Shown here: positions 1 to 9,384 of the stretch, one piece after another
Numbering within the stretch: the first letter of the stretch is position 1
How the letters are laid out: each line of letters begins with the position of its first letter
NCBI RefSeq assembly: GCF_014529625.1
Contig: NZ_CP076039.1
Span: forward strand, 2,232,001-2,296,000
Length of the DNA stretch: 64,000 nt
Direction: 5' to 3'
Origin: Candidatus Pelagisphaera phototrophica
Lineage (GTDB): Bacteria; Verrucomicrobiota; Verrucomicrobiia; Opitutales; Opitutaceae
The notes under the pieces: model-generated
What the model was told of the DNA's origin: nothing
What the model saw: the letters and a program-made list of their open reading frames with translations, nothing else
Database searches by the model: none
Program-made: the position numbers and the translations under genes

Positions 1-2
1 AA

Positions 3-104
3 TCTGAGCCGGTGTGCGACGCAAGCGATGGATTGCGATCTTTGGAAATGGTCTGTGGCGCTAGGGATTCGTTCGATTTCAAAGGAGAATTGAGAGTTTT
101 ATGA
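3..104 (+). CDS. C-terminal end of a protein, possibly Gfo/Idh/MocA oxidoreductase (partial)
   Basis: An open frame enters from the left edge and stops with TGA at 102-104. The 33 visible residues include DGLRSLEMVCGARDS, which resembles the last helix of Gfo/Idh/MocA oxidoreductases, where a Gly-Leu-x-Ala-Leu-Glu motif precedes the end of the protein. This is a short resemblance only. A second open frame (1-93) is also possible. Function is not established from so little sequence. Confidence 0.3.
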   Translation, partial: SEPVCDASDGLRSLEMVCGARDSFDFKGELRVL

Positions 105-395
105 AAGCCGCAGAATGGCCTATAACGGGTCGATCTGAAGGCCTGCGGGATAGATGGGACAGTTGATGGTCTTATACGACCTTTTAGAGCAGGCACTGCG
201 TGATCTGGCGATTGATCCTAATAAGATAGTACCAAATATACAAATACTATAAAATGGTCGCATTCCTTCATCTGACATCGGTCGATCTAGGGATTTGCAG
301 GATCCCCCTGAGATTGGAAAATAATGGGCTGAAAATGCCCTGAATAACTCTCGCTCAACCGAAATATTTGACTACCTGATTTGAGGAGATAGCTT
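105..395. other. intergenic region, no gene seen
   Basis: No open frame of convincing length or recognisable sequence was found here. The stretch is moderately AT-rich around 220-260 and ends with a GAGGAG ribosome-binding sequence at about 381-386 that serves the next start codon. Confidence 0.5.
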
Positions 396-510
396 ATGAA
401 AGTGAAATCCCTCCTAACACTTGTGGTCGCTACAATTCTCTGGATTCCAACAGAAACTCAAGGCGAACCACGATTTGTGGCCCAAACGATCCATTCTGAT
501 ATGCAGATTG
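396..510 (+). pseudogene. 5' fragment of an FG-GAP/VCBS-repeat secreted protein
   Basis: An ATG at 396 preceded by a good GAGGAG ribosome-binding site opens a frame with a typical signal peptide (MKVKSLLTLVVATILW) followed by a short mature segment containing FVAQTIHSDMQIG. In Verrucomicrobial FG-GAP/VCBS proteins such a segment normally runs into a repeat of the form YGIAIGDVDGDG. Here the similarity stops at about 510, and the frame continues only as unrelated codons antisense to the end of the neighbouring sulfatase gene, closing at 581. The natural reading is a gene whose body was deleted at a junction just outside the sulfatase stop codon. It could instead be a real 61-residue secreted peptide, but the antisense overlap argues against that. 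Confidence 0.5.
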
Positions 511-513
511 GAT

Positions 514-1905
514 CTACTGCTCAATCTCTTGAGGGAGCACGGTTCTTTGCGATTGGGGCATCGTCAATTCGTGGTCGGTGATCGTCGGACGCGATTCTCC
601 CGCTATTTCCATGGCATCTAGTATCTTTTCCTTCAGACGTGCTGCGACCTTGCGGTGGGAACCGTAGCCGATGAGATTTTGCAACTCGTAAGGGTCGGAG
701 TGTAAATCATACAGGTAGTTCTCAACATAGAGATCTGCACAAGATTCCGTTTCCCCGTCATTTTGGTTAGATACGACGCCATATTTCCATCGGCCCGTAC
801 GGATGGCCCGACCAACCTGGCTTTCGCTAATCTGAATGAATGCCTCTTGTTTCCAGTCGTTTGCCTCGCCTCGCAGTATCGGCATCAGTGATCTACCCGG
901 CATTTCCTCTGGAGGTTCAATTCCACTGGATTCTAGAAGGGTTGGGACTAGATCTACCAGACTCATGACTTCCGTTCGCCTTCCGCCTCCCTTGAATCCG
1001 GGTCCTGAAAATGCGGTGGGAACTCTTACGGACGCCTCGTGGCCCGATCGCTTGTATTCAGAGTTTCGAGTCTTGAAGTGGCATCCATGGTCCGCAGTGT
1101 AGAGAATGATGGTCTCATCATCAATATTGAGACTTTTGAGCGAATCCAAGATCCGGCCAAGAGCTTCGTCCAGACGCTTTATCATACCAAGGTAGCCGCC
1201 TAGATGTTGGCCTGAACTGCCTCCTAGCTGTTGCAAATCTGGCGGTATCCATTTGCCCGTGTATCTCTCCCGATACCCGTCAGGAGGTGGATAGTCATCA
1301 ACGTGGTTCTGGTGGTGTGGCTCTAAATAGGAAGTGAAGAGAAAGAACGGTTTATCCTCTTTGTTTGCATTGTCGACGTAACGAATTACGGCATCTGTCA
1401 TAGCGTCCACTCGGTATCCAGGCAAATGGACCTTCTCGTTGTCATTGTTCCAGAGATTGCAGTCGTAGGCATCCGAGCAAAATTCCAGCAAGTTAGCCGC
1501 CAGCCAATAGTCATATCCACCACGTTCCTCGACTGGAACGATGTCATCGCGGGTGCCCAAGTGCCACTTTCCGATGTATCCCGTATTGTATCCAGCTTTC
1601 TTGTAGAGCTGCGCGATTGTTGTGAGATTTTTGTCGAGGGGTATTCCGTTGCGCCAAGATCCTGTTTGGGTGGCATAAAGACCTGTTTGCAAGCAAGACC
1701 GAGCGGGTCCGCACACCGGTTGGCAAGTTATTGACGCATCGATATGGGTACCTTGATTGGCAAGTCGATCAAAATTTGGCGTTAAATCCAATGGATTACC
1801 ATGAGTCCCGCAGGTGTCCCAGCGTTGTTGATCTGTAAAGAATACGATGACGTTTGGTTGTTTACTGGTGCTCATTAAGCAAGTGGCGGGGGTGTGGACA
1901 GTCAT
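514..1905 (-). CDS. S1-family sulfatase without signal peptide
   Basis: Formylglycine-dependent sulfatase of the alkaline-phosphatase superfamily, hydrolysing a sulfate ester whose identity cannot be read from sequence. The N-terminal metal-binding stretch is NVIVFFTDQQRWD, and the modification motif is CGPAR with the Cys to be converted at about residue 65. YTADHG and a KWHLG box follow, and the C-terminal part has the usual LYDLHSDPYELQNL segment. At 463 residues it is normal length. No signal peptide is visible, so it is probably cytoplasmic, unlike the other sulfatases in the window. An ATG at 1875 (MSTSKQPNV) is an equally good start. It is divergent from the SDR gene across 121 bp. The gene ends directly beside the broken FG-GAP fragment, so a rearrangement may have occurred there. 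Confidence 0.9.
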   Translation of the reverse strand: MTVHTPATCLMSTSKQPNVIVFFTDQQRWDTCGTHGNPLDLTPNFDRLANQGTHIDASITCQPVCGPARSCLQTGLYATQTGSWRNGIPLDKNLTTIAQLYKKAGYNTGYIGKWHLGTRDDIVPVEERGGYDYWLAANLLEFCSDAYDCNLWNNDNEKVHLPGYRVDAMTDAVIRYVDNANKEDKPFFLFTSYLEPHHQNHVDDYPPPDGYRERYTGKWIPPDLQQLGGSSGQHLGGYLGMIKRLDEALGRILDSLKSLNIDDETIILYTADHGCHFKTRNSEYKRSGHEASVRVPTAFSGPGFKGGGRRTEVMSLVDLVPTLLESSGIEPPEEMPGRSLMPILRGEANDWKQEAFIQISESQVGRAIRTGRWKYGVVSNQNDGETESCADLYVENYLYDLHSDPYELQNLIGYGSHRKVAARLKEKILDAMEIAGESRPTITDHELTMPQSQRTVLPQEIEQ

Positions 1906-2026
1906 CTTCTCAAGATTATTGAATTGAGTGAGTCAATAGCGGATAAGCCCGGCTAATTTGATCAAGATAGACGAAGCGGGGTACTAACTACTTGTGGGCA
2001 ATGCTTCTCTGTACTAGTTCAATGGG

Positions 2027-2779
2027 ATGAAAGAAAGGATGTTAGAGGGACGGGTTGCTCTCATTACAGGTGGAGGACGCGGCCTAGGTCGATCAATCGC
2101 AGCTGCTTACGCGAAGGAAGGCGCCCGAATTGTCGTTAGCTCAAGAACTAAATCGGAATTGAGCCAAACCGTTGAAGCGATAAAGGAAGCAGGAGGCACT
2201 GTACTAGGCGTCACCGCGGATCTAACAGTGGAATCAGAGGTTCGGAAACTTATTGAACGAGTCGAAAAGACGTTTGGACAACTGGACTTGGTCTTTCTCA
2301 ATGCCGGAGGAAATGCGGGGGCTCGGGAACCGATTGAAGTCGTCGATTCCCAAGCATGGATTAAAACTGTCGAGATTAACCTCTTCACCGCCTTTCACGT
2401 AGCTAAGGCCTCTATACCGCTTTTGAAAAAGAGCGAGAATGGTCAAATTCTGACGATGGGATCTGGAATGGGTAGGCGGCCCGACAAATCGAGTGCGGCT
2501 TATAGTGCTGCGAAGGCGGCCCTTTGGATGCTGACGCAGTCGCTTTCAATCGAATTGGCCGATTATGGAATTACCGTAAATGAGATGATTCCCGGTCCCG
2601 TTAAAACGAAAATCCCAGAAGGGGAGACTTTTGAGCCCTTCCTCCATGCAGATGGGGACTGGGAAAACGAATGGGTGAAACGTGCCGAAGACATTGTGCC
2701 AATGGCATTGTTTCTGGCATCCCAGCACAAATATGGACCGTCTGGCCAGAGCTTTGCCTTGAACCGGCGCCTGTTGTAG
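2027..2779 (+). CDS. SDR-family NAD(P)-dependent oxidoreductase
   Basis: Classical short-chain dehydrogenase/reductase of 250 residues. The Rossmann cofactor motif TGGGRGLG lies near residue 15, the structural NAG motif appears as LNAGGNAG near residue 92, and the active site has a Ser in GSGMGRR followed by YSAAK. The C-terminal part has a proline-glycine turn typical of the family (IPGPVKT). The substrate is unknown; such enzymes oxidise or reduce alcohols, sugars or acyl derivatives. An ATG at 2039 (MLEGRV) is a plausible alternative start and fits the family N-terminus better. The gene converges on the RND pump gene with only 17 bp between stops. Confidence 0.9.
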   Translation: MKERMLEGRVALITGGGRGLGRSIAAAYAKEGARIVVSSRTKSELSQTVEAIKEAGGTVLGVTADLTVESEVRKLIERVEKTFGQLDLVFLNAGGNAGAREPIEVVDSQAWIKTVEINLFTAFHVAKASIPLLKKSENGQILTMGSGMGRRPDKSSAAYSAAKAALWMLTQSLSIELADYGITVNEMIPGPVKTKIPEGETFEPFLHADGDWENEWVKRAEDIVPMALFLASQHKYGPSGQSFALNRRLL

Positions 2780-2796
2780 GACTTATTCGTTGAGGT

Positions 2797-5700
2797 TTAA
2801 GAAGCGACTTCCTGGACTTTTGCGACTGCTTCAGCGGACTTTTGCTTGCCACGCAATCCTCTCCACCACCAGGCGAATAGCGATTTGAAGTCCTCCAAAA
2901 TCAGATAGGTACAGGGCACAAGCAAGAGCGTGATAAATGTGGCGAATAATACGCCAAAGGCGAGGGACGTTGCCATGGGAATTAAGAACTGAGCCTGAAG
3001 ACTCTTTTCCATAAGTATTGGGACTAGACCTACAAAGGTGGTGATTGATGTTAGAATGATCGCCCTAAATCGCTGGCTTCCTCCCACATGGACCGCATCA
3101 AAAACGGACATGCCTTGAATTCGAAGTCGGTTAACCCGATCCACTAGAACGAGTGAATCGTTTACGACGACACCCGACATCGCTATTATTCCAAGAAGCG
3201 AAAGAAGACTCATGTCCTGCGGTGTTCCGAGGTTTTGAAAATTGATTAAGTGACCGTAGATGGCTCCTCCAATCCCGAAAGGAATTACCGAGATTACGAT
3301 CAATGGCTGAAGGTAGCTTTTAAAAGGGATTGCGAGCAAAGCATAGATCATGACTAAAACGAGGAGCATCCCTCCGATAATCGCGGGAGTCGACTCTTCC
3401 ATATCTTTTGCTTCCCCTCCTTTAACGGAAGTTACTCCAGGATACTTTTGCAGAACGCGACCCAGAATTGAATCTGGATCTCCTGGAAACTTTCCATAGA
3501 TTGAGGAACTAATATCGTCAGAATTCGCGACTGCTTTGTTGGCGTCCGCCTGAACATTGATAATTCGCTTTCGATTCAGGCGGGAAATCGATGGGTAGCC
3601 AGTGCCGTATTCAATATCTGCAATCTCTGATATCGGGATTCTTGATCCATTGGGAGCAACGATCCGCATCGATTCCAAATTCCCAAGCGATTCGCGCTCG
3701 TCTTTGGGATAGCGTACCATGACTCGGACGTCCTCCTTGTCCCGCTGGACCCGTTGGGCTTCGGCTCCATAGAATGCATAGCGGATCTGTCGCCCCAAAT
3801 CGCCGGCGGTAAGCCCCAAAGGTCGAGCATCGTCTTTCAATTTGACCTTGAGCTCTCGTTTCCCTTCTGAATAGGTGTCACGTATATCCAGCAAACCTTC
3901 GAACTGTTTAAGCTCCTCCTGTATCTCCATTGAGGCAGCCTTCAAATCGCCGAAGTTTCTTCCAGTTAAGCGAATGTCAACCGGTAGGCCAACGGGCCCG
4001 GAAGCGCTTGAAAGGAAATTCAGTTTTCTGGCACCGGGAATCTCTCCGACTTTTTCGCGCCAAATTTGAGCGATCTCGTCCGCATTGGAATCTCGAAGCT
4101 CCGCTTTAGAAAGCTCAAGGATAATCGACCCCACGTTAGCGCCAGAGCTCATCGATGCGGGCCCTGGTCCTCCAGAAACCACGCTGTATCCAATGAATAC
4201 TGATTTGTTTCTAACCGGATCAATGGACCCTTGATCTATTTGTTCCGTCGATATCTCGTCGATGGCCCTGTCAATTCGTTCCATTGCCTTTTGCGTTTCG
4301 GGTAACGGAGTTCCCTCGGCCATCTTGAGTTCAAGGAAAATGTAGTCGGAAGGAACATTCGGAAAGAAGACGAATCGAATCGCTCCGAATGCCACAAGGG
4401 CGATGGAGGTGGCTAAGGCGAACAGGAAAAGGGAAAGTGTTAGCCAGCGAAACGAAAGGGCCTTGTCGAGAATAGGCATATAGACGTTTTGGATGAAACG
4501 TTCCATTCCATCCGAGAAACGCCGCTGCAATTTTGAAATAGGGTTGAGCTTTTCCCTGCCTCCTCTGTCGCCTACATGACAAAGGGTCAGATGATAAGGA
4601 AGAACGAGTTTGCTCTGTACCAATGAGAAAAGCAGGGTGGGGATCACTACAATGGGGATCACGTACATGAACTTACCAATCATACCCGGCAAAAAGAATA
4701 CTGGTATGAAGGCAACGGCTGTAGTGATGATAGCGAACGTCACTGGCATTGAAACCCGCTCAGCACCTTTTACCGCGCTTTCAACTCCGTGACCGTTTGT
4801 TTGGAATTCCGTGAATACGCTTTCTCCAACGACAATCGCATCATCAACGACGATCCCTAAGACTAAAATGAACGCGAAGAGAGAAAGAAGATTAATCGTT
4901 ATCCCTAGTGCAGGCGCGATGGCGATTGTCGCTAGAAAACTTACTGGTATACCGATGGCTACGAACAGGGCGAGGGAAGGTCGCAGGAAAATGGCCAGTG
5001 TGACTAGGACTAGCAAAAAGCCGATAAAGCCGTTTTCCAGCAGCATATCGATACGGCCTTGAAGGTAAAATGATGAGTCGCTCCAAGCCTCTAGTTCAAC
5101 CCCGTTCGGCATCCAGGTCTCGGAGGCCTTTTCCACGTAGTCATAAACGAGTTCCGATATTTTCAATGGATTTTCGCTTCCTACCTCCTTGACGAGAATG
5201 ATGGCTGCGAGCTTGCCGTTGAACTTGGTGATTATGTCCTGCTCAGCAAACCCGTCCCGAACTGTGGCGATGTCTCCAAGCCTTATTTTCCCGCCATCGG
5301 GATTGGTTAACAAGATGATTTCACTAAAATCGGTACCAATGTAGGCTTGTTCAGTAGTGCGAAGCGAAATTTCTCCGCCTTCCGCCTTTATGAGTCCACC
5401 CGGCAAATCGACGGAACTCCCTCTGACTGCCTGAACGACTTGATCGAAAGTAAGGTTGTAATTTCGCAGTGTATTTTCGGATACTTCGATTGAAATTTCG
5501 TAGTCTCTAACCCCTTGAACCTCTGCTTGGCTGATCCCATCGAACTCTACCAACTCGTTTCTAATCCGATCGGCGATCTTCTTGATCTCCTTTTCACCCG
5601 CGTCTCCGAACACGGAAATACGGATGACTTCCTTGGGAATAAGGGGTTCGTCAACGATAGGGCGCTCGGTGTCGACTGGAAACGTCGTGATCGCATCAAC

Positions 5701-6027
5701 ACGTGTTTTGATCTCGTCTTTGACCTTCGCTAACTCGTATCCTTTTTCCACCGTCGCGGTTACTGAACCATAGCCCTCCTGGGCGACCGAGCGAAGTTCT
5801 TTGATTCCATCAATCGACTGAATCGCTTCTTCAATGCGTATGATTACAGATTCTTCGACCTCTTCAGGCGATGCCCCGAGATACGGAACCCGTATTGTGA
5901 CTATATCCAGAGAGAATTGTGGAAATAGCTCCTTCTTTACGGTGAGATAGGAAGCGATCCCGCCGATGACGAGGATCAACATCACCAAATTCGCTGCGAC
6001 TCCGTTTCTTGTAAACCAGGCTATCAT
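2797..6027 (-). CDS. RND-family efflux pump inner-membrane transporter
   Basis: Proton-driven resistance-nodulation-division transporter of 1076 residues, the normal length for AcrB/MdtB-type pumps. It begins with the first transmembrane helix (VAANLVMLILVIGGIA), has the long periplasmic porter loops, and in the fourth helix carries the adjacent aspartates of the proton relay (GIVVDDAIVVGE). The second half repeats the fold (FLFALATSIALVAFG onward). It is the last gene of an operon after the regulator, outer-membrane factor and membrane fusion protein, 11 bp after the fusion protein. Substrate cannot be predicted; the set probably exports toxic small molecules and is likely under control of the upstream TetR-type regulator. 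Confidence 0.95.
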   Translation of the reverse strand: MIAWFTRNGVAANLVMLILVIGGIASYLTVKKELFPQFSLDIVTIRVPYLGASPEEVEESVIIRIEEAIQSIDGIKELRSVAQEGYGSVTATVEKGYELAKVKDEIKTRVDAITTFPVDTERPIVDEPLIPKEVIRISVFGDAGEKEIKKIADRIRNELVEFDGISQAEVQGVRDYEISIEVSENTLRNYNLTFDQVVQAVRGSSVDLPGGLIKAEGGEISLRTTEQAYIGTDFSEIILLTNPDGGKIRLGDIATVRDGFAEQDIITKFNGKLAAIILVKEVGSENPLKISELVYDYVEKASETWMPNGVELEAWSDSSFYLQGRIDMLLENGFIGFLLVLVTLAIFLRPSLALFVAIGIPVSFLATIAIAPALGITINLLSLFAFILVLGIVVDDAIVVGESVFTEFQTNGHGVESAVKGAERVSMPVTFAIITTAVAFIPVFFLPGMIGKFMYVIPIVVIPTLLFSLVQSKLVLPYHLTLCHVGDRGGREKLNPISKLQRRFSDGMERFIQNVYMPILDKALSFRWLTLSLFLFALATSIALVAFGAIRFVFFPNVPSDYIFLELKMAEGTPLPETQKAMERIDRAIDEISTEQIDQGSIDPVRNKSVFIGYSVVSGGPGPASMSSGANVGSIILELSKAELRDSNADEIAQIWREKVGEIPGARKLNFLSSASGPVGLPVDIRLTGRNFGDLKAASMEIQEELKQFEGLLDIRDTYSEGKRELKVKLKDDARPLGLTAGDLGRQIRYAFYGAEAQRVQRDKEDVRVMVRYPKDERESLGNLESMRIVAPNGSRIPISEIADIEYGTGYPSISRLNRKRIINVQADANKAVANSDDISSSIYGKFPGDPDSILGRVLQKYPGVTSVKGGEAKDMEESTPAIIGGMLLVLVMIYALLAIPFKSYLQPLIVISVIPFGIGGAIYGHLINFQNLGTPQDMSLLSLLGIIAMSGVVVNDSLVLVDRVNRLRIQGMSVFDAVHVGGSQRFRAIILTSITTFVGLVPILMEKSLQAQFLIPMATSLAFGVLFATFITLLLVPCTYLILEDFKSLFAWWWRGLRGKQKSAEAVAKVQEVAS

Positions 6028-6038
6028 CCTTAAAGCTT

Positions 6039-7262
6039 TTAGTTGATTTCAGTTTTCAGGATTTTAATAGACTCCTTCGATTCCCGCTCTACCCGCATTC
6101 CCATTACGGCGTACTCCAATGGAGTAATGCAAATGCGGTCTCCGTCTTCGAGTCCCGCTGTAATAATCGCCCATTCCGTATCCGTTTGGTAGACTTCCAC
6201 GTCTTTGAAAACGATTCGACTCTCCCGATCGACAGTGTATACCGTATTATTCTCCCGCAGAGCTTTTCTGGGGATTTGAAATGCATTATCGATGCGTTTT
6301 CCTTGAATCGACGCTTCGACGAAAAGTCCGACTTTGAGTGGGGGGCGATCGCTGCTTTCGTTTTTTTTATACGGCTCCTCTATTTTGGCTACGACATAAG
6401 AGAGGCGGGTTTTGGGATCAATGGCTCCCTCTGTCCGATCTATCACGCCTTCCCACTCATATTGTTCCCCTCCATAGGATCCTCTCACGATGACCCTTGG
6501 TTTTGTGTCGTTGGCTGAGCGATTGCTGTAGGATTCAGGAAGTTCGAGGTATTCGATATCCTTTAGGGAGATGGGTAGTCGAATTTCCGCAGTATCCGTA
6601 GAGTAAATACGCGCCAACTGGCTTTGCCTTGCCGAGACCATTTGGCCGATGTCCGCGAATTTTTCATGAATACGACCATCGTAGGGCGCTTTCACCGTCG
6701 TTCGTTCAAGATCACGCTTCGCCATTTCCACACCTGCTAAAGCTGACTCGTAGACCGCCTTCGCGCGCTCTAGCTGCGGTTTGCGAAGGGTTAGATCAGA
6801 GCCTTCCCCACGTCCGAAACTTTCCCAGTCCTCTCGCGCTTGATCGGCGAGTGCCTTTTCCTGCTCATAGGCCAATCTCGCCTCAGCCAACCGGCTTTTG
6901 GATAAGGCCAAATTGGCTCGATAATCTACGGGGTCAATTTCAATAAGGGGATCACCTTTCTTGAAATATCCTCCAGCGAAAAAGGAATTGGAAATTGACT
7001 GAATGCGCCCTGTGACTTCTGCAACGAGTAAGGTTTCCGTCCGAGATTCCACGATACCCTGGCTTCGGGCCTCAAGTGTTATCGGTTTGGATCTTGCCTC
7101 AATTATTTCTACCACAGGAAGCACTTGAATGGTCTCCTTCTTCTCGGGTACCGGTTTAAAGACAAATGCGGTTACAATTATCCCAAACGAGGCAAAAATG
7201 AAGAAGATCGGCAGCACGTATTTTACCAATCTTAAAAGTAGCGATTCTTTTTTATCCGACAT
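6039..7262 (-). CDS. RND efflux periplasmic adaptor (membrane fusion protein)
   Basis: HlyD/AcrA-type periplasmic adaptor of 407 residues. A single N-terminal membrane helix (LPIFFIFASFGIIVTAF) anchors it. The lipoyl half-motifs appear as IVESRTETLLVAEVTGRI and VKAPYDGRIHEKFADIG, flanking a coiled-coil hairpin rich in Ala, Glu and Arg (about residues 115-185). The beta-barrel and membrane-proximal domains follow, ending with AIITAGLEDGDRI. It bridges the RND pump 11 bp downstream and the outer-membrane factor 47 bp upstream. Its start is the only ATG that leaves the complete anchor helix. Confidence 0.93.
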   Translation of the reverse strand: MSDKKESLLLRLVKYVLPIFFIFASFGIIVTAFVFKPVPEKKETIQVLPVVEIIEARSKPITLEARSQGIVESRTETLLVAEVTGRIQSISNSFFAGGYFKKGDPLIEIDPVDYRANLALSKSRLAEARLAYEQEKALADQAREDWESFGRGEGSDLTLRKPQLERAKAVYESALAGVEMAKRDLERTTVKAPYDGRIHEKFADIGQMVSARQSQLARIYSTDTAEIRLPISLKDIEYLELPESYSNRSANDTKPRVIVRGSYGGEQYEWEGVIDRTEGAIDPKTRLSYVVAKIEEPYKKNESSDRPPLKVGLFVEASIQGKRIDNAFQIPRKALRENNTVYTVDRESRIVFKDVEVYQTDTEWAIITAGLEDGDRICITPLEYAVMGMRVERESKESIKILKTEIN

Positions 7263-7309
7263 GACTGAAATCTGTTAAGTTAGCGGTGGGGATTAACGTT
7301 TGAATCCGA

Positions 7310-8695
7310 TTATTCAAAATCGCCTCCCAATGCGAGATGCAGATTGATGCGATTTTGAAGGCGTTGATTTTGTATGGAAATGAGTTGGCTGGTGCTTTCG
7401 TCCGCCCTCCGTTGGGCATCCAAAAGGGTGGTGATGTCTACGAGGCCTTTGTCATACTGCTCCCAAGCAAGATCCTCGGCTTTTTGATTTTCATCAGCGG
7501 CTATGGCGGATTCCTCTCTCAATAGCGAAAGGTCAATTTCGCTAGAAAGCGCATTCTCGACCTCCTGAAAGGCTGTCAAGACAGTGGAGCGGTATTGGGC
7601 TAGCTGAGACTCCGCTTGCGCTTGAGATTGGACACGTTCGGACTTTAGACGACCTGCAGCGAACAGGTTGGCCGCAAGATCCCCAGCGATCGACCAAACC
7701 GAGAAATCAGAATCTAGCAAATTAGTTAATTCACTGCTTGTGGTACCAGAGCTCCCAGTTAGCGCGAGCCTAGGTAGCCAATTTTTGGCTACGTTATTCT
7801 GCTGAGCGAGTATTGCCGCCAGACGTCGTTCCGCCGCGTACAGGTCAGGACGCCTTGCTACTAATTCTGCCTGCAGGCCTCCAGGGACATCGCTGTTTAG
7901 TGAAGGTAGCGAGTGGCTGCTGTCCTGGGTTGCAGAGGGATATCGGCCGAGAAGCACTTCCAGGGATCGCTTGGCGTTATTCAGTTGTGTTTTTCGTTGC
8001 TGTATCAGCGCACGACTGGAGGCGGCTTGGGCCCGCGTCAGCCTGAGATCTAAACTCGTCACTAAACCGCGATCGTATCTTCGATCAAGCGACGCTAGCT
8101 TTTGTTCAAGCGATTCTGAGGAGTCAATCGCGAGCTGCCATTGGCGCTGGGCTTCGAGCATATTGAACCAAGAGCGAGCCACCTGGCCGGCAATTGATAG
8201 CTTGAGAGCCCTTACATCTGCTTCCGCTGCTTCAAAATTAGCCAATCCCGAAGCGTGGGTATCTTTTAGGCGACCCCAGACATCGACCTCCCATTGGCTT
8301 CTCAGGTTAAGGGCGTGTGATTCCGTTTCAATTCTTTGAAAATTGAGGAACGAAAATCGACTTTTCTGGTTGGAGGAATTGAGTCCCAATGAAAGACTTG
8401 GGATTCTGAGTGAGCCAGCAATTCTTGCTGCAGCCTCCGCGGCTCTCGCTTGGGCTTCTGCGGCATCAAGACCAAAATTGACGTCCAGCGCTTCAGCTAT
8501 GAGTTGATTCAAGGTTTCGTCTCCGAATCGACCGGCCCATTTTATCGACTCTCTGGACTCAAGAGGCTTTGACGCGAGAAACTCATCATAATCTTTAGGG
8601 CTGGCTACCGATTGTGGTTCCATAGGTGCCGTCGCACATCCGGAAATGAAAAGCGTAAAGAAGGCGAAATGTAGCCAATTTGTATTTCTGGTCAT
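7310..8695 (-). CDS. RND efflux outer-membrane factor lipoprotein (NodT/OprM type)
   Basis: TolC-like outer-membrane channel, 461 residues. The signal peptide ends in the lipobox FISGC, so the mature protein is probably lipid-anchored as in OprM. Two homologous OEP repeats are seen: one with the NFEAAEADVRALKLSIAGQV region, the other with QAQAESQLAQYRSTVLTAFQ. The pattern GLVTSLDLRLTRAQ in the first half and GLVDITTLLDAQR in the second is characteristic of the family. It lies four bases after the TetR-type regulator and upstream of the adaptor, completing a tripartite exporter. Confidence 0.93.
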   Translation of the reverse strand: MTRNTNWLHFAFFTLFISGCATAPMEPQSVASPKDYDEFLASKPLESRESIKWAGRFGDETLNQLIAEALDVNFGLDAAEAQARAAEAAARIAGSLRIPSLSLGLNSSNQKSRFSFLNFQRIETESHALNLRSQWEVDVWGRLKDTHASGLANFEAAEADVRALKLSIAGQVARSWFNMLEAQRQWQLAIDSSESLEQKLASLDRRYDRGLVTSLDLRLTRAQAASSRALIQQRKTQLNNAKRSLEVLLGRYPSATQDSSHSLPSLNSDVPGGLQAELVARRPDLYAAERRLAAILAQQNNVAKNWLPRLALTGSSGTTSSELTNLLDSDFSVWSIAGDLAANLFAAGRLKSERVQSQAQAESQLAQYRSTVLTAFQEVENALSSEIDLSLLREESAIAADENQKAEDLAWEQYDKGLVDITTLLDAQRRADESTSQLISIQNQRLQNRINLHLALGGDFE

Positions 8696-8699
8696 TGTA

Positions 8700-9344
8700 T
8701 CAAGTCTTTGGACTCAGCTTTGAAACCGCCTCGAGCCCCGAGCTAATAAAAGCTACGAGATGGTCAGCTAAGCCATCCGTGTCGTGCAGATCGATTTTGC
8801 CACAGGAAATAAATTGGAGTCGCGAATGCTGCATCATGACCCCTAGCATACAGCAGGAAAGAAAGTGCATGCCATAGGAAATCTTCTCAAAGCCTGGGTG
8901 GCCGAGGGAATCGGAAATTGCTTTCGAAAATTTCGCAACGATTTCCTTTAATATATCCTGATGCAGTTCTTTCATGAAAGGGCGTTCTTCCGACATCGCT
9001 TTTCCCATAGCTCGCATGAAGCGGAAATCAGTCCCGGGCTCGCCTATAAACTGGGAAAGTAGTGGACGAACCATAAAGTCGACCACTTTCTGGATCGGAA
9101 GCGGTTTTGAATCATTCTCAATAGTTGCCTTTTCGAGCATATCGATTCGCAGATGATTTATCGGCTCGATACGATGACGTACCATTTCTTTGAAAAGGAC
9201 CTCTTTGGTACCAAAATGGTAGTTGATCGCGGCGATATTGACACCGGCACGTTTGGTAATCTCTCGAATCGAAGCCCCTCCGTACCCCCGCTCAGCAAAT
9301 TCAATTTCGGCCGCTTCGATGATTTTTACCTGCGTATCGTTCAT
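8700..9344 (-). CDS. TetR/AcrR-family regulator (CecR/YbiH-like)
   Basis: Transcription regulator of 214 residues from the ATG at 9344. The N-terminal helix-turn-helix has the family pattern (IIEAAEIEFAERGYGGASI, then AGVNIAAINYHFGTKEVLF). The larger C-terminal ligand domain, with a helix around MRAMGKAMSEERPFMKEL, resembles the CecR (YbiH, DUF1956) group. In Escherichia coli and relatives CecR-type genes often head efflux operons, as here: the stop codon is four bases before the outer-membrane factor gene. A 5-residue longer frame begins at a TTG (9359), but that start overlaps a palindrome that looks like its operator, so the ATG is preferred. Autorepression is inferred. Confidence 0.9.
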   Translation of the reverse strand: MNDTQVKIIEAAEIEFAERGYGGASIREITKRAGVNIAAINYHFGTKEVLFKEMVRHRIEPINHLRIDMLEKATIENDSKPLPIQKVVDFMVRPLLSQFIGEPGTDFRFMRAMGKAMSEERPFMKELHQDILKEIVAKFSKAISDSLGHPGFEKISYGMHFLSCCMLGVMMQHSRLQFISCGKIDLHDTDGLADHLVAFISSGLEAVSKLSPKT

Positions 9345-9355
9345 TGGGAAAACTT

Positions 9356-9384
9356 TCAAACAATCGTTTTAAACGGTGGTTTGA
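9356..9384. promoter_or_regulatory. candidate operator: 29-bp inverted repeat upstream of the tetR-type gene
   Basis: The arms 9356-9369 (TCAAACAATCGTTT) and 9371-9384 match as an inverted repeat at 12 of 14 positions around a single central base. It lies 12 bp upstream of the regulator ATG, the expected place for an autoregulatory TetR-family operator controlling the whole efflux operon. Binding is inferred, not shown. Confidence 0.55.

Noticed and set aside
1-93. Alternative left-edge frame ending in KEN at 91-93
   Set aside because: The frame ending at 102 shows a better family-like C-terminus; both are too short to be sure.
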